Below, in pieces: positions 29,760 to 38,213 of a stretch of DNA of 64,000 nt (position 1 is its first letter; every line of letters begins with the position of its first letter). A program made the translations under genes and the position numbers. This stretch comes from Planococcus sp. MSAK28401. GTDB taxonomy: Bacteria > Bacillota > Bacilli > Bacillales_A > Planococcaceae. The stretch spans positions 557,501 to 621,500 of the forward strand of contig NZ_JAAMTH010000001.1 in the NCBI RefSeq assembly GCF_018283455.1. The letters run 5' to 3'. The notes under the pieces were generated by a model. The model did no database searches, was not told the DNA's origin, and saw nothing but the letters and a program-made list of their open reading frames with translations.

Positions 29760-30206
29760 ATCGCACAAACGAGCTCAAAAGAGCGGATGGATGAAGCATT
29801 GAAAAAACTGGAAGAAGATTACCTGGATGCTGTGGAAAATAACGACTCGGACAGCGTAGAAGAATTTATAGAAGCATTTCTATATGATTCCTGGTCGTAT
29901 AACGAACGGAATTTAGCGACGATTAAAACCGCCATGAGCCGTTATTCTCAACAACAAATAGATGTCGACACGTTCAGCAATTCATTCAAACGGATGGTCG
30001 ACCGCGTGCAGAAGAAGTTACAGGAACTTGATGGACAAAGCCATTATCCGGTCATCCAAGACGGCCGGGGCGCTTCCTTATTGATTGCTTTTGTGGACGG
30101 ATTGGTCATCCAATACTTCGCAGGCACCTATACAATCGAACAATTGGAAAAAGATACCCCTTATTTAATGCGCGCTATCTTGCAATTGTTAAAAGCCGAA
30201 AGCTAA
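29760..30206 (+). CDS. TetR-like ligand domain without HTH, possible ATC start
   Basis: Read from ATC 29760 the protein has 148 residues; from ATG 29787 it has 139. It begins SSKERMDEALKKLEEDYLDAVE, which matches the point just after the helix-turn-helix in TetR regulators, and ends in a TetR-like GRGASLLIAFVDGLVIQYFAGTY segment. The DNA-binding domain is absent, and there is no room for it before the dus terminator. AAGGAGG at 29745-29751 is spaced eight bases from ATC 29760, while ATG 29787 lacks a good site. It may be a decayed regulator or a free ligand-binding/dimerising protein. Confidence 0.6.
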   Translation: MAQTSSKERMDEALKKLEEDYLDAVENNDSDSVEEFIEAFLYDSWSYNERNLATIKTAMSRYSQQQIDVDTFSNSFKRMVDRVQKKLQELDGQSHYPVIQDGRGASLLIAFVDGLVIQYFAGTYTIEQLEKDTPYLMRAILQLLKAES

Positions 30207-30244
30207 ATAAAGCAATTTCCATCAATTGTTGCACCCATGCGTGG

Positions 30245-30250
30245 TATAAT
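30245..30250 (+). promoter_or_regulatory. Extended -10 promoter element
   Basis: TGGTATAAT is an extended -10 with a perfect TATAAT at 30245-30250. The -35 is poor (TCAATT, 17 bases upstream). It would give an 80-base leader with two small hairpins (TGGC...GCCA and GAAAGC...GCTTTC) before the zinc-ribbon gene. Confidence 0.6.
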
Positions 30251-30335
30251 AGAAAACTTAAGGTGGCATGAAACAGCCATTTGAGACGGAAAGCGCCAAA
30301 AGCTTTCTTCTACTATTAAATTGAGGTGTAAGCAA

Positions 30336-30557
30336 ATGAATAAACGATGGACGATCGATAAAATCAGAACATTTGTCAACAACAATTCCGACAGCAAACT
30401 ATTGTCGACGGAGTATCACGGATTCTCCCAAAAGTTGTTGTTCAAATGCGCATGCGGCAATAACTTCGAGAAAACCTTCACGAAGTTCAACAAAAACAAC
30501 CAGCGCAAATGCGACACATGCCAACCACCAAAAGCACCACGCGGGCAGGAACAATAA
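30336..30557 (+). CDS. Zinc-ribbon mini-protein
   Basis: A 73-residue basic protein. Two cysteine pairs, CAC (in FKCACGNNF) and CDTC near the C-terminus, form a likely zinc ribbon. The N-terminal RWTIDKIRTFVNNNSDSKLLS resembles repeats found next to zinc fingers in phage or Vsr-like endonucleases, but there is no nuclease domain here. ATG 30336 follows TTGAGGTGT. It is monocistronic, with its own promoter and terminator. Binding of nucleic acid is an inference. Confidence 0.75.
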   Translation: MNKRWTIDKIRTFVNNNSDSKLLSTEYHGFSQKLLFKCACGNNFEKTFTKFNKNNQRKCDTCQPPKAPRGQEQ

Positions 30558-30579
30558 GATAACGCCAATCCTGGCAGGG

Positions 30580-30625
30580 CACCCTGAAAGTTAGAGTTCA
30601 TTCCTAACTATTGGGGTGTTTTTTA
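30580..30625 (+). terminator. Terminator of the zinc-ribbon gene
   Basis: CACCC/GGGTG and inner AGTTAG/CTAACT pairs form a hairpin followed by TTTTTTA. Confidence 0.75.
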
Positions 30626-30687
30626 TTTCCTTTACTTCAACTAGCGATCGGTGGGAATCTGTCCGCCCTGCTAGATGACCATACTCC

Positions 30688-30716
30688 TTGACTATTAAAA
30701 ATTTAAGGATTATACT
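30688..30716 (+). promoter_or_regulatory. Promoter of the alpha-glucoside locus
   Basis: TTGACT (30688-30693), 17 bases, then TATACT (30711-30716): near-consensus SigA. The expected start is about 30723, inside the cre-like site. Confidence 0.75.
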
Positions 30717-30720
30717 AACT

Positions 30721-30734
30721 TGAAAGCGCTTAAT
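30721..30734 (+). promoter_or_regulatory. CcpA site (cre)
   Basis: TGAAAGCGCTTAAT fits the cre consensus TGWAARCGYTWNCW at 13 of 14 positions. It begins four bases after the -10, where bound CcpA would block transcription start when good sugars are present. Confidence 0.7.
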
Positions 30735-30852
30735 ATTCTGTGAAATGTATATATATTCGCTTGCACAGCTTAGAAGATGGTAAGGTTCATGGACGATTCA
30801 ACAAGTCAAAAAAGAGCCTGGAAAAACCATCTTTTTCTTTTACAGAAAAACT

Positions 30853-30862
30853 AAAACGTTTT
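30853..30862 (+). promoter_or_regulatory. LacI-type operator candidate
   Basis: AAAACGTTTT is a perfect palindrome with the central CG typical of LacI/GalR operators. It lies in the leader about 35 bases before the GH65 gene. The LacI-family gene of the same locus (37164) is the obvious candidate to bind it. Confidence 0.5.
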
Positions 30863-30897
30863 CGGAAACTTGAGGATTGTAAAGGAGGCAGGCTGGA

Positions 30898-33288
30898 ATG
30901 ATGAATTATTCGCTCGGGACAGGGGCATATAAAGATTGGCTCTTGTCGGAAACCAATTTTTCAGCCAATGCTTTAGGCAAAAGCGAAGCGGTCATGCTAC
31001 TCGGCAATGGCTATATGGGGCTCCGTTCCGACAACGAAGAACCATACTTAGCGGAGCAGCGCAACCTGTTCGTCAATGGGACGTTCAATAAGGCGGAACT
31101 GAACGAAGTGACGGAGCTACCAAACGCAGCCAATGTGACGCGGATCGATATCCGGGTTGACGGCGAACGTTTTTCATTGGAATTTGGCAAGACGAAAAAT
31201 TACATCAAACAACTTAACTTAAAGGATGCTGAACTGACACGCACATTCCAGTGGACTTCACCTAAAGGCAAAACCTTGCACTTTCATTTTAGCCGTTTCG
31301 TCTCTCTGGATGATCTGCACTTAATCGCCATGAAAATGGAAGTGGAAAGCCTATCTCACGATGTGGCCGTGTCGATTGACAGTGGTATCGACGCCCAAAT
31401 GACCAACTCGGGCGTCCAGCATTTCAGGGAAGGTGAACGGAAAATATCAGATGGGCGATTTATCCAGCTGGTCCAAACGACTAATGAAACCGGAATCGAC
31501 CTCGTCCATAATACGGTCCATGCTTTTAAACTCAACGGCAAGGACACCGATACGCCAGGCGATAAAAACATGGCGCGCAGAAAAGCATGGATGACATATG
31601 ATTTTGAATTGCGCCCACAAGACCGGCTTGTCATGGAAAAGCTGTCGACGGTACATACGAGCAGAGATACAGAACGAAAATCCGGATACAGCCTTCCACA
31701 GTTGCGCAGGCATTCGCTCGAACAACTGAAAGGCCACGTAACACAGGGCTACGATATGTTATTCCAAGCACATCGGCGCTCTTGGCAGCAAAAAGTATGG
31801 GAAGCCTACAATGTGGAAGTGGAAAGCAGTGAAGCGGTCGATCAACTGGCGCTCAGGTTCTCTCTTTACCATTTGACGGCCATGATCCCGGCGCATGATG
31901 ACCGGTTGGGCATCGGGGCAAAGGCGTTGAGCGGCGAGGGCTATAAAGGGCATTCATTCTGGGATACGGAAATTTTCATCCTGCCATTTTTTACCCTATC
32001 GAATCCACAAGCGGCCAAGTCTTTGTTAGCCTATCGTTATCATGGCCTCGAGGGAGCCAGGCAGAAAGCACGAGAGAACGGTTATGCAGGTGCCATGTAC
32101 CCGTGGGAAATGGCATGGCCGACTGATGGGGAAGTGACGCCGGTATGGGGCGATATTGATATCGTCACCGGCGAACAGACAAAAATATGGTCGGGCTTCA
32201 TCGAACAGCATATTTCGGCGGACATCGCATTTGCGGTTTACCAATATGAAAGCGTTACCGGCGATGTGGAATTCATGGAGCAATGCGGATATGAGATGGT
32301 GTTTGAAACCGCTAAATTCTGGGCAAGCCGGCTTGAATGGAACGAAGAATTTGGCCGTTATCATATTAACCAGGTCATCGGCCCGGATGAATACAAAGAA
32401 CATATCAACAACAATGCCTTTACCAATTATATGGCGTACTTCAATTTAAGATTGGCCATGCGCTATGCTGATAAGCTATCTCAAGAACAAGGGGCGCTCT
32501 GGGAAAGTTTCGGTTTGGACGCCGACTATGCCGACTGGCAAGAAAAAGCAAGACAGCTTTATTTACCGGAACCTCGGGCTGAAGATCTTGTGATTCCGCA
32601 AGATGACACATACTTACAGCTGCCGGAAATCGACCTTGAGAAATATAAGCGCCAGACGAAGGTGAGAACGATTTACCGGGATTACAACGCCGAGCAAATC
32701 AACGGCATCCAGGTAACAAAACAAGCAGATACACTTTTGCTGTTTTACTTGATCGACCAGACTTTTTTTCGCGGCGACCCGCGTTTTTCCGAAGCCGCCA
32801 AAAAAGCGAACTTCCGCTATTATGAATCGCGTACGCTCCATGACTCCTCCTTGAGCCTCGCCACCCATGCAATCATGGCGAGTGACCTCGGAGAGCGGGA
32901 ATTAGCATATAAATTATTCCGGGAAACGTGCGCTATTGATATGGGGCCTGGCATGAACACTTCAGATGAAGGCATCCACGCTGCAGCGATAGGGGGTATT
33001 TGGAAATCAGCGATATTCGGTTTTGCCGGCGTCCGGCTCGCTGATGGCAAGTTGCGGATTGACCCGTACCTGCCAAAACAGTGGCAACGCATGAAATTCA
33101 CCATCTACTGGCAAGGGCAGCCTTTGCAGGTGGAAATCATGACTGATTTTATGGAAGTTACATCTGCCGGCGATCAACCGGTTAAGTTCGAATCAGGCGG
33201 AACGGTTCATAAAGTGGACCGCCGCTTGAAAATACCGATCAATCCAAACAAATCACTATCATCACCGAAAAAAATAGTTTCAAAATGA
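30898..33288 (+). CDS. GH65 glycoside phosphorylase (A)
   Basis: A 796-residue cytoplasmic GH65 enzyme of the type that splits an alpha-linked glucose disaccharide with phosphate, giving beta-glucose-1-phosphate. The catalytic acid is Glu498 in IGPDEYKEH, and phosphate contacts are in LHDSSLS. ALSGEGYKGHSFWDTE is the conserved substrate-domain motif. The segment WPTDGEVTPVWGDIDIVTGEQ differs from maltose phosphorylase and recalls the kojibiose/1,2-linked group, so linkage is open. The first ATG (30898) follows AAAGGAGGC. It leads the sugar locus; the product would go to PgmB. Confidence 0.88.
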   Translation: MMNYSLGTGAYKDWLLSETNFSANALGKSEAVMLLGNGYMGLRSDNEEPYLAEQRNLFVNGTFNKAELNEVTELPNAANVTRIDIRVDGERFSLEFGKTKNYIKQLNLKDAELTRTFQWTSPKGKTLHFHFSRFVSLDDLHLIAMKMEVESLSHDVAVSIDSGIDAQMTNSGVQHFREGERKISDGRFIQLVQTTNETGIDLVHNTVHAFKLNGKDTDTPGDKNMARRKAWMTYDFELRPQDRLVMEKLSTVHTSRDTERKSGYSLPQLRRHSLEQLKGHVTQGYDMLFQAHRRSWQQKVWEAYNVEVESSEAVDQLALRFSLYHLTAMIPAHDDRLGIGAKALSGEGYKGHSFWDTEIFILPFFTLSNPQAAKSLLAYRYHGLEGARQKARENGYAGAMYPWEMAWPTDGEVTPVWGDIDIVTGEQTKIWSGFIEQHISADIAFAVYQYESVTGDVEFMEQCGYEMVFETAKFWASRLEWNEEFGRYHINQVIGPDEYKEHINNNAFTNYMAYFNLRLAMRYADKLSQEQGALWESFGLDADYADWQEKARQLYLPEPRAEDLVIPQDDTYLQLPEIDLEKYKRQTKVRTIYRDYNAEQINGIQVTKQADTLLLFYLIDQTFFRGDPRFSEAAKKANFRYYESRTLHDSSLSLATHAIMASDLGERELAYKLFRETCAIDMGPGMNTSDEGIHAAAIGGIWKSAIFGFAGVRLADGKLRIDPYLPKQWQRMKFTIYWQGQPLQVEIMTDFMEVTSAGDQPVKFESGGTVHKVDRRLKIPINPNKSLSSPKKIVSK

Positions 33289-33341
33289 GCCATTCATTTT
33301 GTTTTCTATAGTATTCCACTAAATTAAAGGGGGCAACACAC

Positions 33342-34580
33342 ATGGCGTTCAATAAAAAATTAGTTACCGGCATGACACTGGCTGCAACAATGACACTGGC
33401 TGCATGCAGCGGCGGAAGTGAAGAAGGTTCGGGAGATTCGGGAGCAGCAGAAGGCATCACGATTTTCCAAAGCAAAGTAGAGATTTCTGAACAGCTTGAA
33501 GCTGCAGCTGAAGCCTATACGGAAGAAACGGGAGTAGATGTGGAAGTTATCGGAACGACAGGCGATGACTATACCCAGCAATTGCAGATTCGCCTGAACA
33601 ATGGTACCGGCCCATCGATCTTTAGTGTAGAAAATACCCAAGTAGCGAAACGGTTGGAATCCTATATGTATGATTTGAGCGACACGGACATGGTCGAGAA
33701 CATCGCGCCGGATATGGAATTGGCACTTGACGACAAAGTTGTCGGCATCCCTTATGGCGTTGAAGGGTTTGGCATCGTTTACAACAAAGAAATGGTCGAC
33801 CCGGCAGACATCGAGGATATGGATTCGTTTGTCAACACATTGGAGACATTTAACGAGGAAGGCATCAATGGGTTCGGCCTTTCGTCTGAAGCATATTTCC
33901 TGATCGGCCACATCAGCAATTACCCATTCTCGGTCCAGGAAAACCCAACCGAATTTATGGACCAATTGTCTAATGGTGAGGTGTCTTTGACAGAAACTCC
34001 GGAATTCGCCGAATTTGGGGAAGCGATGGAAGCGATCAGAGCGAACACGCCAACTCCGCTCAATACAACATACGATACACAAGTTGGTGACTTCGCTTCT
34101 GGCAAAACAGCGATGATTCACCAAGGCAACTGGGCATCCGGCATGTTGGAAGAATTCGATGTGGACTTTGAAGTCGGCATGGCACCTTTCCCGCTTGCAG
34201 GAAATGATGAACTTGCAGTCGGCGTCGGCAGCAACTGGGCAGTCAACGGAGAAAAAGACCAAGCGGAAATCGACGCAGCGATCGAGTTTCTGGATTGGCT
34301 CCATACAAGTGAAACTGGCCAGAAGTTCATTGTAGAGGATTTTGGGTTTATCCCGGCAATGACGAATATCGAAGCTGGAGACTTGGATCCGTTGTCACAA
34401 GCAGTACTGGAAGCTTCAAATAGCGGGGAAACGATCCCATGGTCACATAACTACTATCCTGCCAATGTAATCCCTAACGACTTTACGCCAGTAGCGGAAA
34501 GCTTCTTCGTGGATGATAGCATGACAGGAAACCAGTTCATTGAAGAATTGGAAGCTGCGTGGCAGAATGCAGCCCAATAA
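33342..34580 (+). CDS. ABC sugar-binding lipoprotein
   Basis: Extracellular solute-binding protein, family 1 (MalE/UgpB type), 412 residues. The signal peptide ends in the lipobox LAAC (Cys22), so it is anchored in the membrane. IRLNNGTGPSIFSVENTQVAKR and MIHQGNWASGML are typical sugar-cleft segments, and the sequence is strongly acidic. AAGGGGG precedes the ATG. It sits between the GH65 gene and its two permeases, so the imported sugar is presumably the substrate of the GH65 enzymes. Confidence 0.92.
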   Translation: MAFNKKLVTGMTLAATMTLAACSGGSEEGSGDSGAAEGITIFQSKVEISEQLEAAAEAYTEETGVDVEVIGTTGDDYTQQLQIRLNNGTGPSIFSVENTQVAKRLESYMYDLSDTDMVENIAPDMELALDDKVVGIPYGVEGFGIVYNKEMVDPADIEDMDSFVNTLETFNEEGINGFGLSSEAYFLIGHISNYPFSVQENPTEFMDQLSNGEVSLTETPEFAEFGEAMEAIRANTPTPLNTTYDTQVGDFASGKTAMIHQGNWASGMLEEFDVDFEVGMAPFPLAGNDELAVGVGSNWAVNGEKDQAEIDAAIEFLDWLHTSETGQKFIVEDFGFIPAMTNIEAGDLDPLSQAVLEASNSGETIPWSHNYYPANVIPNDFTPVAESFFVDDSMTGNQFIEELEAAWQNAAQ

Positions 34581-34603
34581 ACAAGATGTCCATTGAAGAA
34601 TAG

Positions 34604-34635
34604 GAACACGCCTAAAGCGGCGTGTTCTGCTTTTT
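34604..34635 (+). terminator. Attenuating hairpin between binding protein and permeases
   Basis: GAACACGCC and GGCGTGTTC form a perfect 9-bp stem, followed by TGCTTTTTC. The T-run is offset, so read-through is likely. It probably lowers permease mRNA relative to the binding protein. Confidence 0.65.
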
Positions 34636-34679
34636 CTGTAGGAAAAGCAATCAGAAATAACTTGAAAGTAGGGATGGAC

Positions 34680-35555
34680 GTGAAAAAAAGGAAAAATATC
34701 GGCTGGTATCTGTTATTTACAGTTCCGCTATTGATCATTTTTACAATCGTAGTTGTCATTCCGTTTGCCATCGGAATTTATTATGCATTTTTCGACTGGG
34801 ATGGCATCGGGGCAAATCCGATGGTTTTCACAGGATTAGAGAATTTCAGGGTGCTACTGGAGGATGAGCGGTTCCTGCGCTCGGCATGGCTGACCGTATT
34901 GTTTACGGTATTGTCGGTCGTGACGGTCAATGTGGTCGGTCTATCCTTTGCGCTTCTTGTCACTTCTAAACTGAAGCTGGCGAACTTAGCGAGAACGATG
35001 CTGTTCATGCCCTATTTGATCGGCGGCTTGATACTTGGGTATATCTGGCAATTTGTATTCCTGGATGTCTTCACTTTAATCGGGGACGTGACTGGGCTCG
35101 AGTCGATATTCTTCAACTGGCTGAACAATGAAGATTTTGCGCTGTTTGCTTTAGTCTTTGTCTTTACATGGCAAATGGCGGGTTATGTGATGATTGTATA
35201 TATTGCAGGTTTGCAGGGCATTCCTGGAGAGTTGGTCGAGGCGGCGAAAATCGATGGCGCGAGCAAATGGGATCGATTTAAGAACGTTACGGCACCGCTT
35301 TTGATGCCGGCCTTTACGATCAGCTTGTTCCTGACACTTTCTTATGGCTTTAAAATTTACGATGTCAACTTGTCGCTGACTGGCGGCGGTCCCGCAAATG
35401 CGACGGAATTGTTCGCCATGAATATTTACAATGAAATTTTCGGTTATGGAAATTATGGCTATGGCCAAGCGAAAGCGATTGTCTTCTTTGTCATCATTGC
35501 CGCAATCACCATGACGCAAGTGTATATTACGAAGAAGCGGGAGGTTGAGATGTAA
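34680..35555 (+). CDS. ABC sugar transporter permease (MalF-like)
   Basis: Membrane subunit with six predicted helices, 291 residues from GTG 34680. The start could also be ATG 34674; GTG is better spaced from AGTAGGG (34667-34673), and a TTG at 34593 would lie inside the attenuator hairpin. The EAA loop reads LVEAAKIDGASKWDRFKNVTAPLL and contacts the ATPase. The stop overlaps the next ATG by one base (TAATG). Confidence 0.9.
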   Translation: MKKRKNIGWYLLFTVPLLIIFTIVVVIPFAIGIYYAFFDWDGIGANPMVFTGLENFRVLLEDERFLRSAWLTVLFTVLSVVTVNVVGLSFALLVTSKLKLANLARTMLFMPYLIGGLILGYIWQFVFLDVFTLIGDVTGLESIFFNWLNNEDFALFALVFVFTWQMAGYVMIVYIAGLQGIPGELVEAAKIDGASKWDRFKNVTAPLLMPAFTISLFLTLSYGFKIYDVNLSLTGGGPANATELFAMNIYNEIFGYGNYGYGQAKAIVFFVIIAAITMTQVYITKKREVEM

Positions 35556-36391
35556 TGAAGTTCATACGGACATGGTCTAAAGAAATCTTGCTCTTCCTGA
35601 TGGCGCTCGTCTTCTTATCGCCGATCTACATTATCTTTGTCAACTCTTTCAAAACCCGCCAGGAATTATATGAGAACACCCTAGCGTTTCCAAAAGAGTT
35701 TGGCCTGCAATTCTATAGTGAAGCGATGGACCAAATGGATTTCTTCAATGCGTTCCTGAACTCGATGTACGTTACAGTCGTTTCAGTCGTATTCATCATC
35801 GTTTTGTCTTCCATGATGGCCTGGATGCTTGCACGGTCCGGCAACGGGATCAGCACCGTGATTTTTATGACGATGATTGCAACGATGCTTATCCCGTTCC
35901 AGACAATCATGATGCCTTTGATGCAATTGGTGACCGGCATTACGAGAGAAACCGGTATTCCATTGTACAATTCACTCAGCGGCTTGATTTTCATGAACAT
36001 CGGTTTTAATGCCGCGCTGTCTGTCTTTTTGTACCATGGGTTCGTCAAATCGATTCCAGTGTCTTTGGAAGAAGCGGCGACCATCGATGGTGCCTCGAAG
36101 TTCGGCGTGTTCTGGCGGATCATTTTCCCGATTTTGACGCCGATCACTGCAACGGTCGCGATTTTGAATGTTATCTTGATATGGAATGATTTCCTCTTGC
36201 CTTCTTTGACACTAATCGATAAAGGCTTGCGCACCATCCCGCTTTCCGTTTTTTACTTTTTTGGTGAATTCACCATTGAGTGGAATTTGGCCATGGCCGG
36301 GCTGACCTTGACGATTATTCCCGTGGTGATATTCTATATGATCGCTCAGAAATACATTATTAAAGGAATTGGGGAAGGCGCTATTAAATAA
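35555..36391 (+). CDS. ABC sugar transporter permease (MalG-like)
   Basis: Second membrane subunit, 278 residues, six helices. The EAA loop is SLEEAATIDGASKFGVFWRIIFPIL. Its ATG overlaps the stop of the first permease, assuring paired synthesis. It works with the binding lipoprotein and the MsmX-like ATPase at 41247. Confidence 0.92.
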   Translation: MKFIRTWSKEILLFLMALVFLSPIYIIFVNSFKTRQELYENTLAFPKEFGLQFYSEAMDQMDFFNAFLNSMYVTVVSVVFIIVLSSMMAWMLARSGNGISTVIFMTMIATMLIPFQTIMMPLMQLVTGITRETGIPLYNSLSGLIFMNIGFNAALSVFLYHGFVKSIPVSLEEAATIDGASKFGVFWRIIFPILTPITATVAILNVILIWNDFLLPSLTLIDKGLRTIPLSVFYFFGEFTIEWNLAMAGLTLTIIPVVIFYMIAQKYIIKGIGEGAIK

Positions 36392-36416
36392 GCCCTTCTC
36401 TATTGGAGGGGTAACG

Positions 36417-37118
36417 ATGCTGGAACTGAAAGGAATCGCAGGTGTGCTGTATACAGCGAGTGAGTGGGTGATGCGGCTGACTGCCGTCAATTTGATGTGG
36501 TTCATTTTAAGCTTGCCATTCTTTACGCTGCTTGTGACAATCGATATCAGTGATCCCGCTGCCTGGATTTGGTTCGGCGTGGCGGCTTGGTTATTTGCCT
36601 CCTTTTTGTTTTTCCCAGCGACGGCAACGGTGTTTTCAGTAGTCCGGAGTTGGATCGTAGAGGGGGATTATTCTTCGTCGTTCAAAAAGTATATTCAATA
36701 CTTGAAGTCGGATTACCAATCCAGCGTCAAATCCGGGGCATTTTTCGCATCGGCCTGGCTCATCTGGTATTACAATTATTTTTACTTTTACAGCATACAA
36801 AATAATATCGCTTTCTTCTTTCTGGTCATCGGCCTCGGCATGTTTATCTTCACGGTCAATTTCTTGTCGATCAGTGCCCATTACAATATGAGCCGCAACG
36901 ACCGGTTCAAGAATGCGTTTCTCATCTCAGCGGGGCGCCCGCTGGCGAGCTTATCCATTCTAGCGAGCAGCGCAGTGCTCATATGGGCCAGTGTGTTCCA
37001 GTTATTGTGGCTGGTGCCTTTAATGCTTTGCTCATTGCTTGCGTTCATGTCGTTTGCCGCATTCCACAAGGCGACATTGAAAATTTTGGAAAAGGCGTCG
37101 CAGGACACGGCATCATGA
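36417..37118 (+). CDS. YesL/DUF624 family membrane protein
   Basis: A 233-residue membrane protein with about five hydrophobic segments. YesL-type proteins lie within ABC sugar operons in Bacillota; their role is unknown. ATG 36417 follows GGAGGGGT, and is 25 bases after the permease stop. The N-terminal VMRLTAVNLMWFILSLPFFT and the middle NFLSISAHYNMS segment are characteristic. Likely an accessory to transport. Confidence 0.83.
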   Translation: MLELKGIAGVLYTASEWVMRLTAVNLMWFILSLPFFTLLVTIDISDPAAWIWFGVAAWLFASFLFFPATATVFSVVRSWIVEGDYSSSFKKYIQYLKSDYQSSVKSGAFFASAWLIWYYNYFYFYSIQNNIAFFFLVIGLGMFIFTVNFLSISAHYNMSRNDRFKNAFLISAGRPLASLSILASSAVLIWASVFQLLWLVPLMLCSLLAFMSFAAFHKATLKILEKASQDTAS

Positions 37119-37163
37119 AGCACGATTTACCATCTTTCAATACGTAAGGAAGTGAATACAGGC

Positions 37164-38186
37164 ATGACGACGATCAAAGACGTGGCGAAAAAAGCGAATG
37201 TATCGGTCAGTGTCGTTTCCAAATCATTCAATAATTACAAGGACGTCAAAGAAGAAACGCGCCAACGCGTACTGGCGGTAGCCCAGGAACTGAATTATTC
37301 ACCGAACATCAATGCCAAAAATCTGTCTTCAAAAAAGCAGATGACGTTTGGGTTGATTTCTTCGGGAGTGCTCAATGACAACGAAAAAGACAATAACGCC
37401 TTCGATATTTTCAAGGGCGTTTACCAGGCGATTTCGGAAAGCCATTTTGAGTTATCTATCTACCTTATTGACTCCCAGCAGCAAAAAATGCAGAGCTATG
37501 TCCAGTATTGCCGCGAGCGAAATATCGGTGGGGCAATTTTGCAAGGGATCCGGACCGATGACCAGTATTATAAGGAATTGATTGATACTAGCTTGCCGTG
37601 TGTCGTCCTGGATATCATGAACGATACATCGAACGCACTTATTGGGACGGTATCGATCGACAATGCGGCAGCCAGTGAAAAAATCACTAAATATATACTG
37701 GAGAAAAACCATCGCGATATCTGTCTTATTACCGGCACGGCCGAGACCTATGTCAATGAAGAACGTATGCGGGGAGTTGAGCAAGCACTGTCTGAATATG
37801 GCATGTGTCTTGGCGATGTCGATATAGTGGACGGGGGTTTTTCGGAAGATAAGGCATATGAGCTTGCCGCCGCATATCTGCAGCGGCATCGGCCAACAGC
37901 ATTTCTATGCTTCAGTGATTTGATGGCAATCGGCGTAATGAAAGCCATCAAAGAAGCCGGCTTGCAAATACCCCAGGACGTCTCGGTGACCGGCTTTGAC
38001 GATTTGGTAATCAGCAGTTACACGCACCCTGAGCTGACGACAATTCGCCAGGACTTTGTAGAAATCGGCAGGACTGCCGCCCAATTGCTGCAAGACATTA
38101 AAGAACACAAGAATAAACAGCAGCATGTCTGGGTGAAGCACCAATTAATCGAACGGAAGAGCGTGAAAAATTTAGCAGGCAATTGA
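37164..38186 (+). CDS. LacI-family transcriptional regulator
   Basis: A 340-residue regulator. The helix-turn-helix is at the start (TTIKDVAKKANVSVSVVSKSFN), then a hinge (NINAKNLSSKKQ) and a periplasmic-binding-like sugar domain with FLCFSDLMAIGVMKA and DVSVTGFDDL. ATG 37164 is preferred over GTG 37152, which overlaps the AAGGAAG ribosome site. Being inside the locus, it probably represses it until an inducer sugar or sugar phosphate binds; the operator at 30853 is a candidate. Confidence 0.92.
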   Translation: MTTIKDVAKKANVSVSVVSKSFNNYKDVKEETRQRVLAVAQELNYSPNINAKNLSSKKQMTFGLISSGVLNDNEKDNNAFDIFKGVYQAISESHFELSIYLIDSQQQKMQSYVQYCRERNIGGAILQGIRTDDQYYKELIDTSLPCVVLDIMNDTSNALIGTVSIDNAAASEKITKYILEKNHRDICLITGTAETYVNEERMRGVEQALSEYGMCLGDVDIVDGGFSEDKAYELAAAYLQRHRPTAFLCFSDLMAIGVMKAIKEAGLQIPQDVSVTGFDDLVISSYTHPELTTIRQDFVEIGRTAAQLLQDIKEHKNKQQHVWVKHQLIERKSVKNLAGN

Positions 38187-38213
38187 TTGCTAAACAGAAA
38201 GGACTTAACTCTC

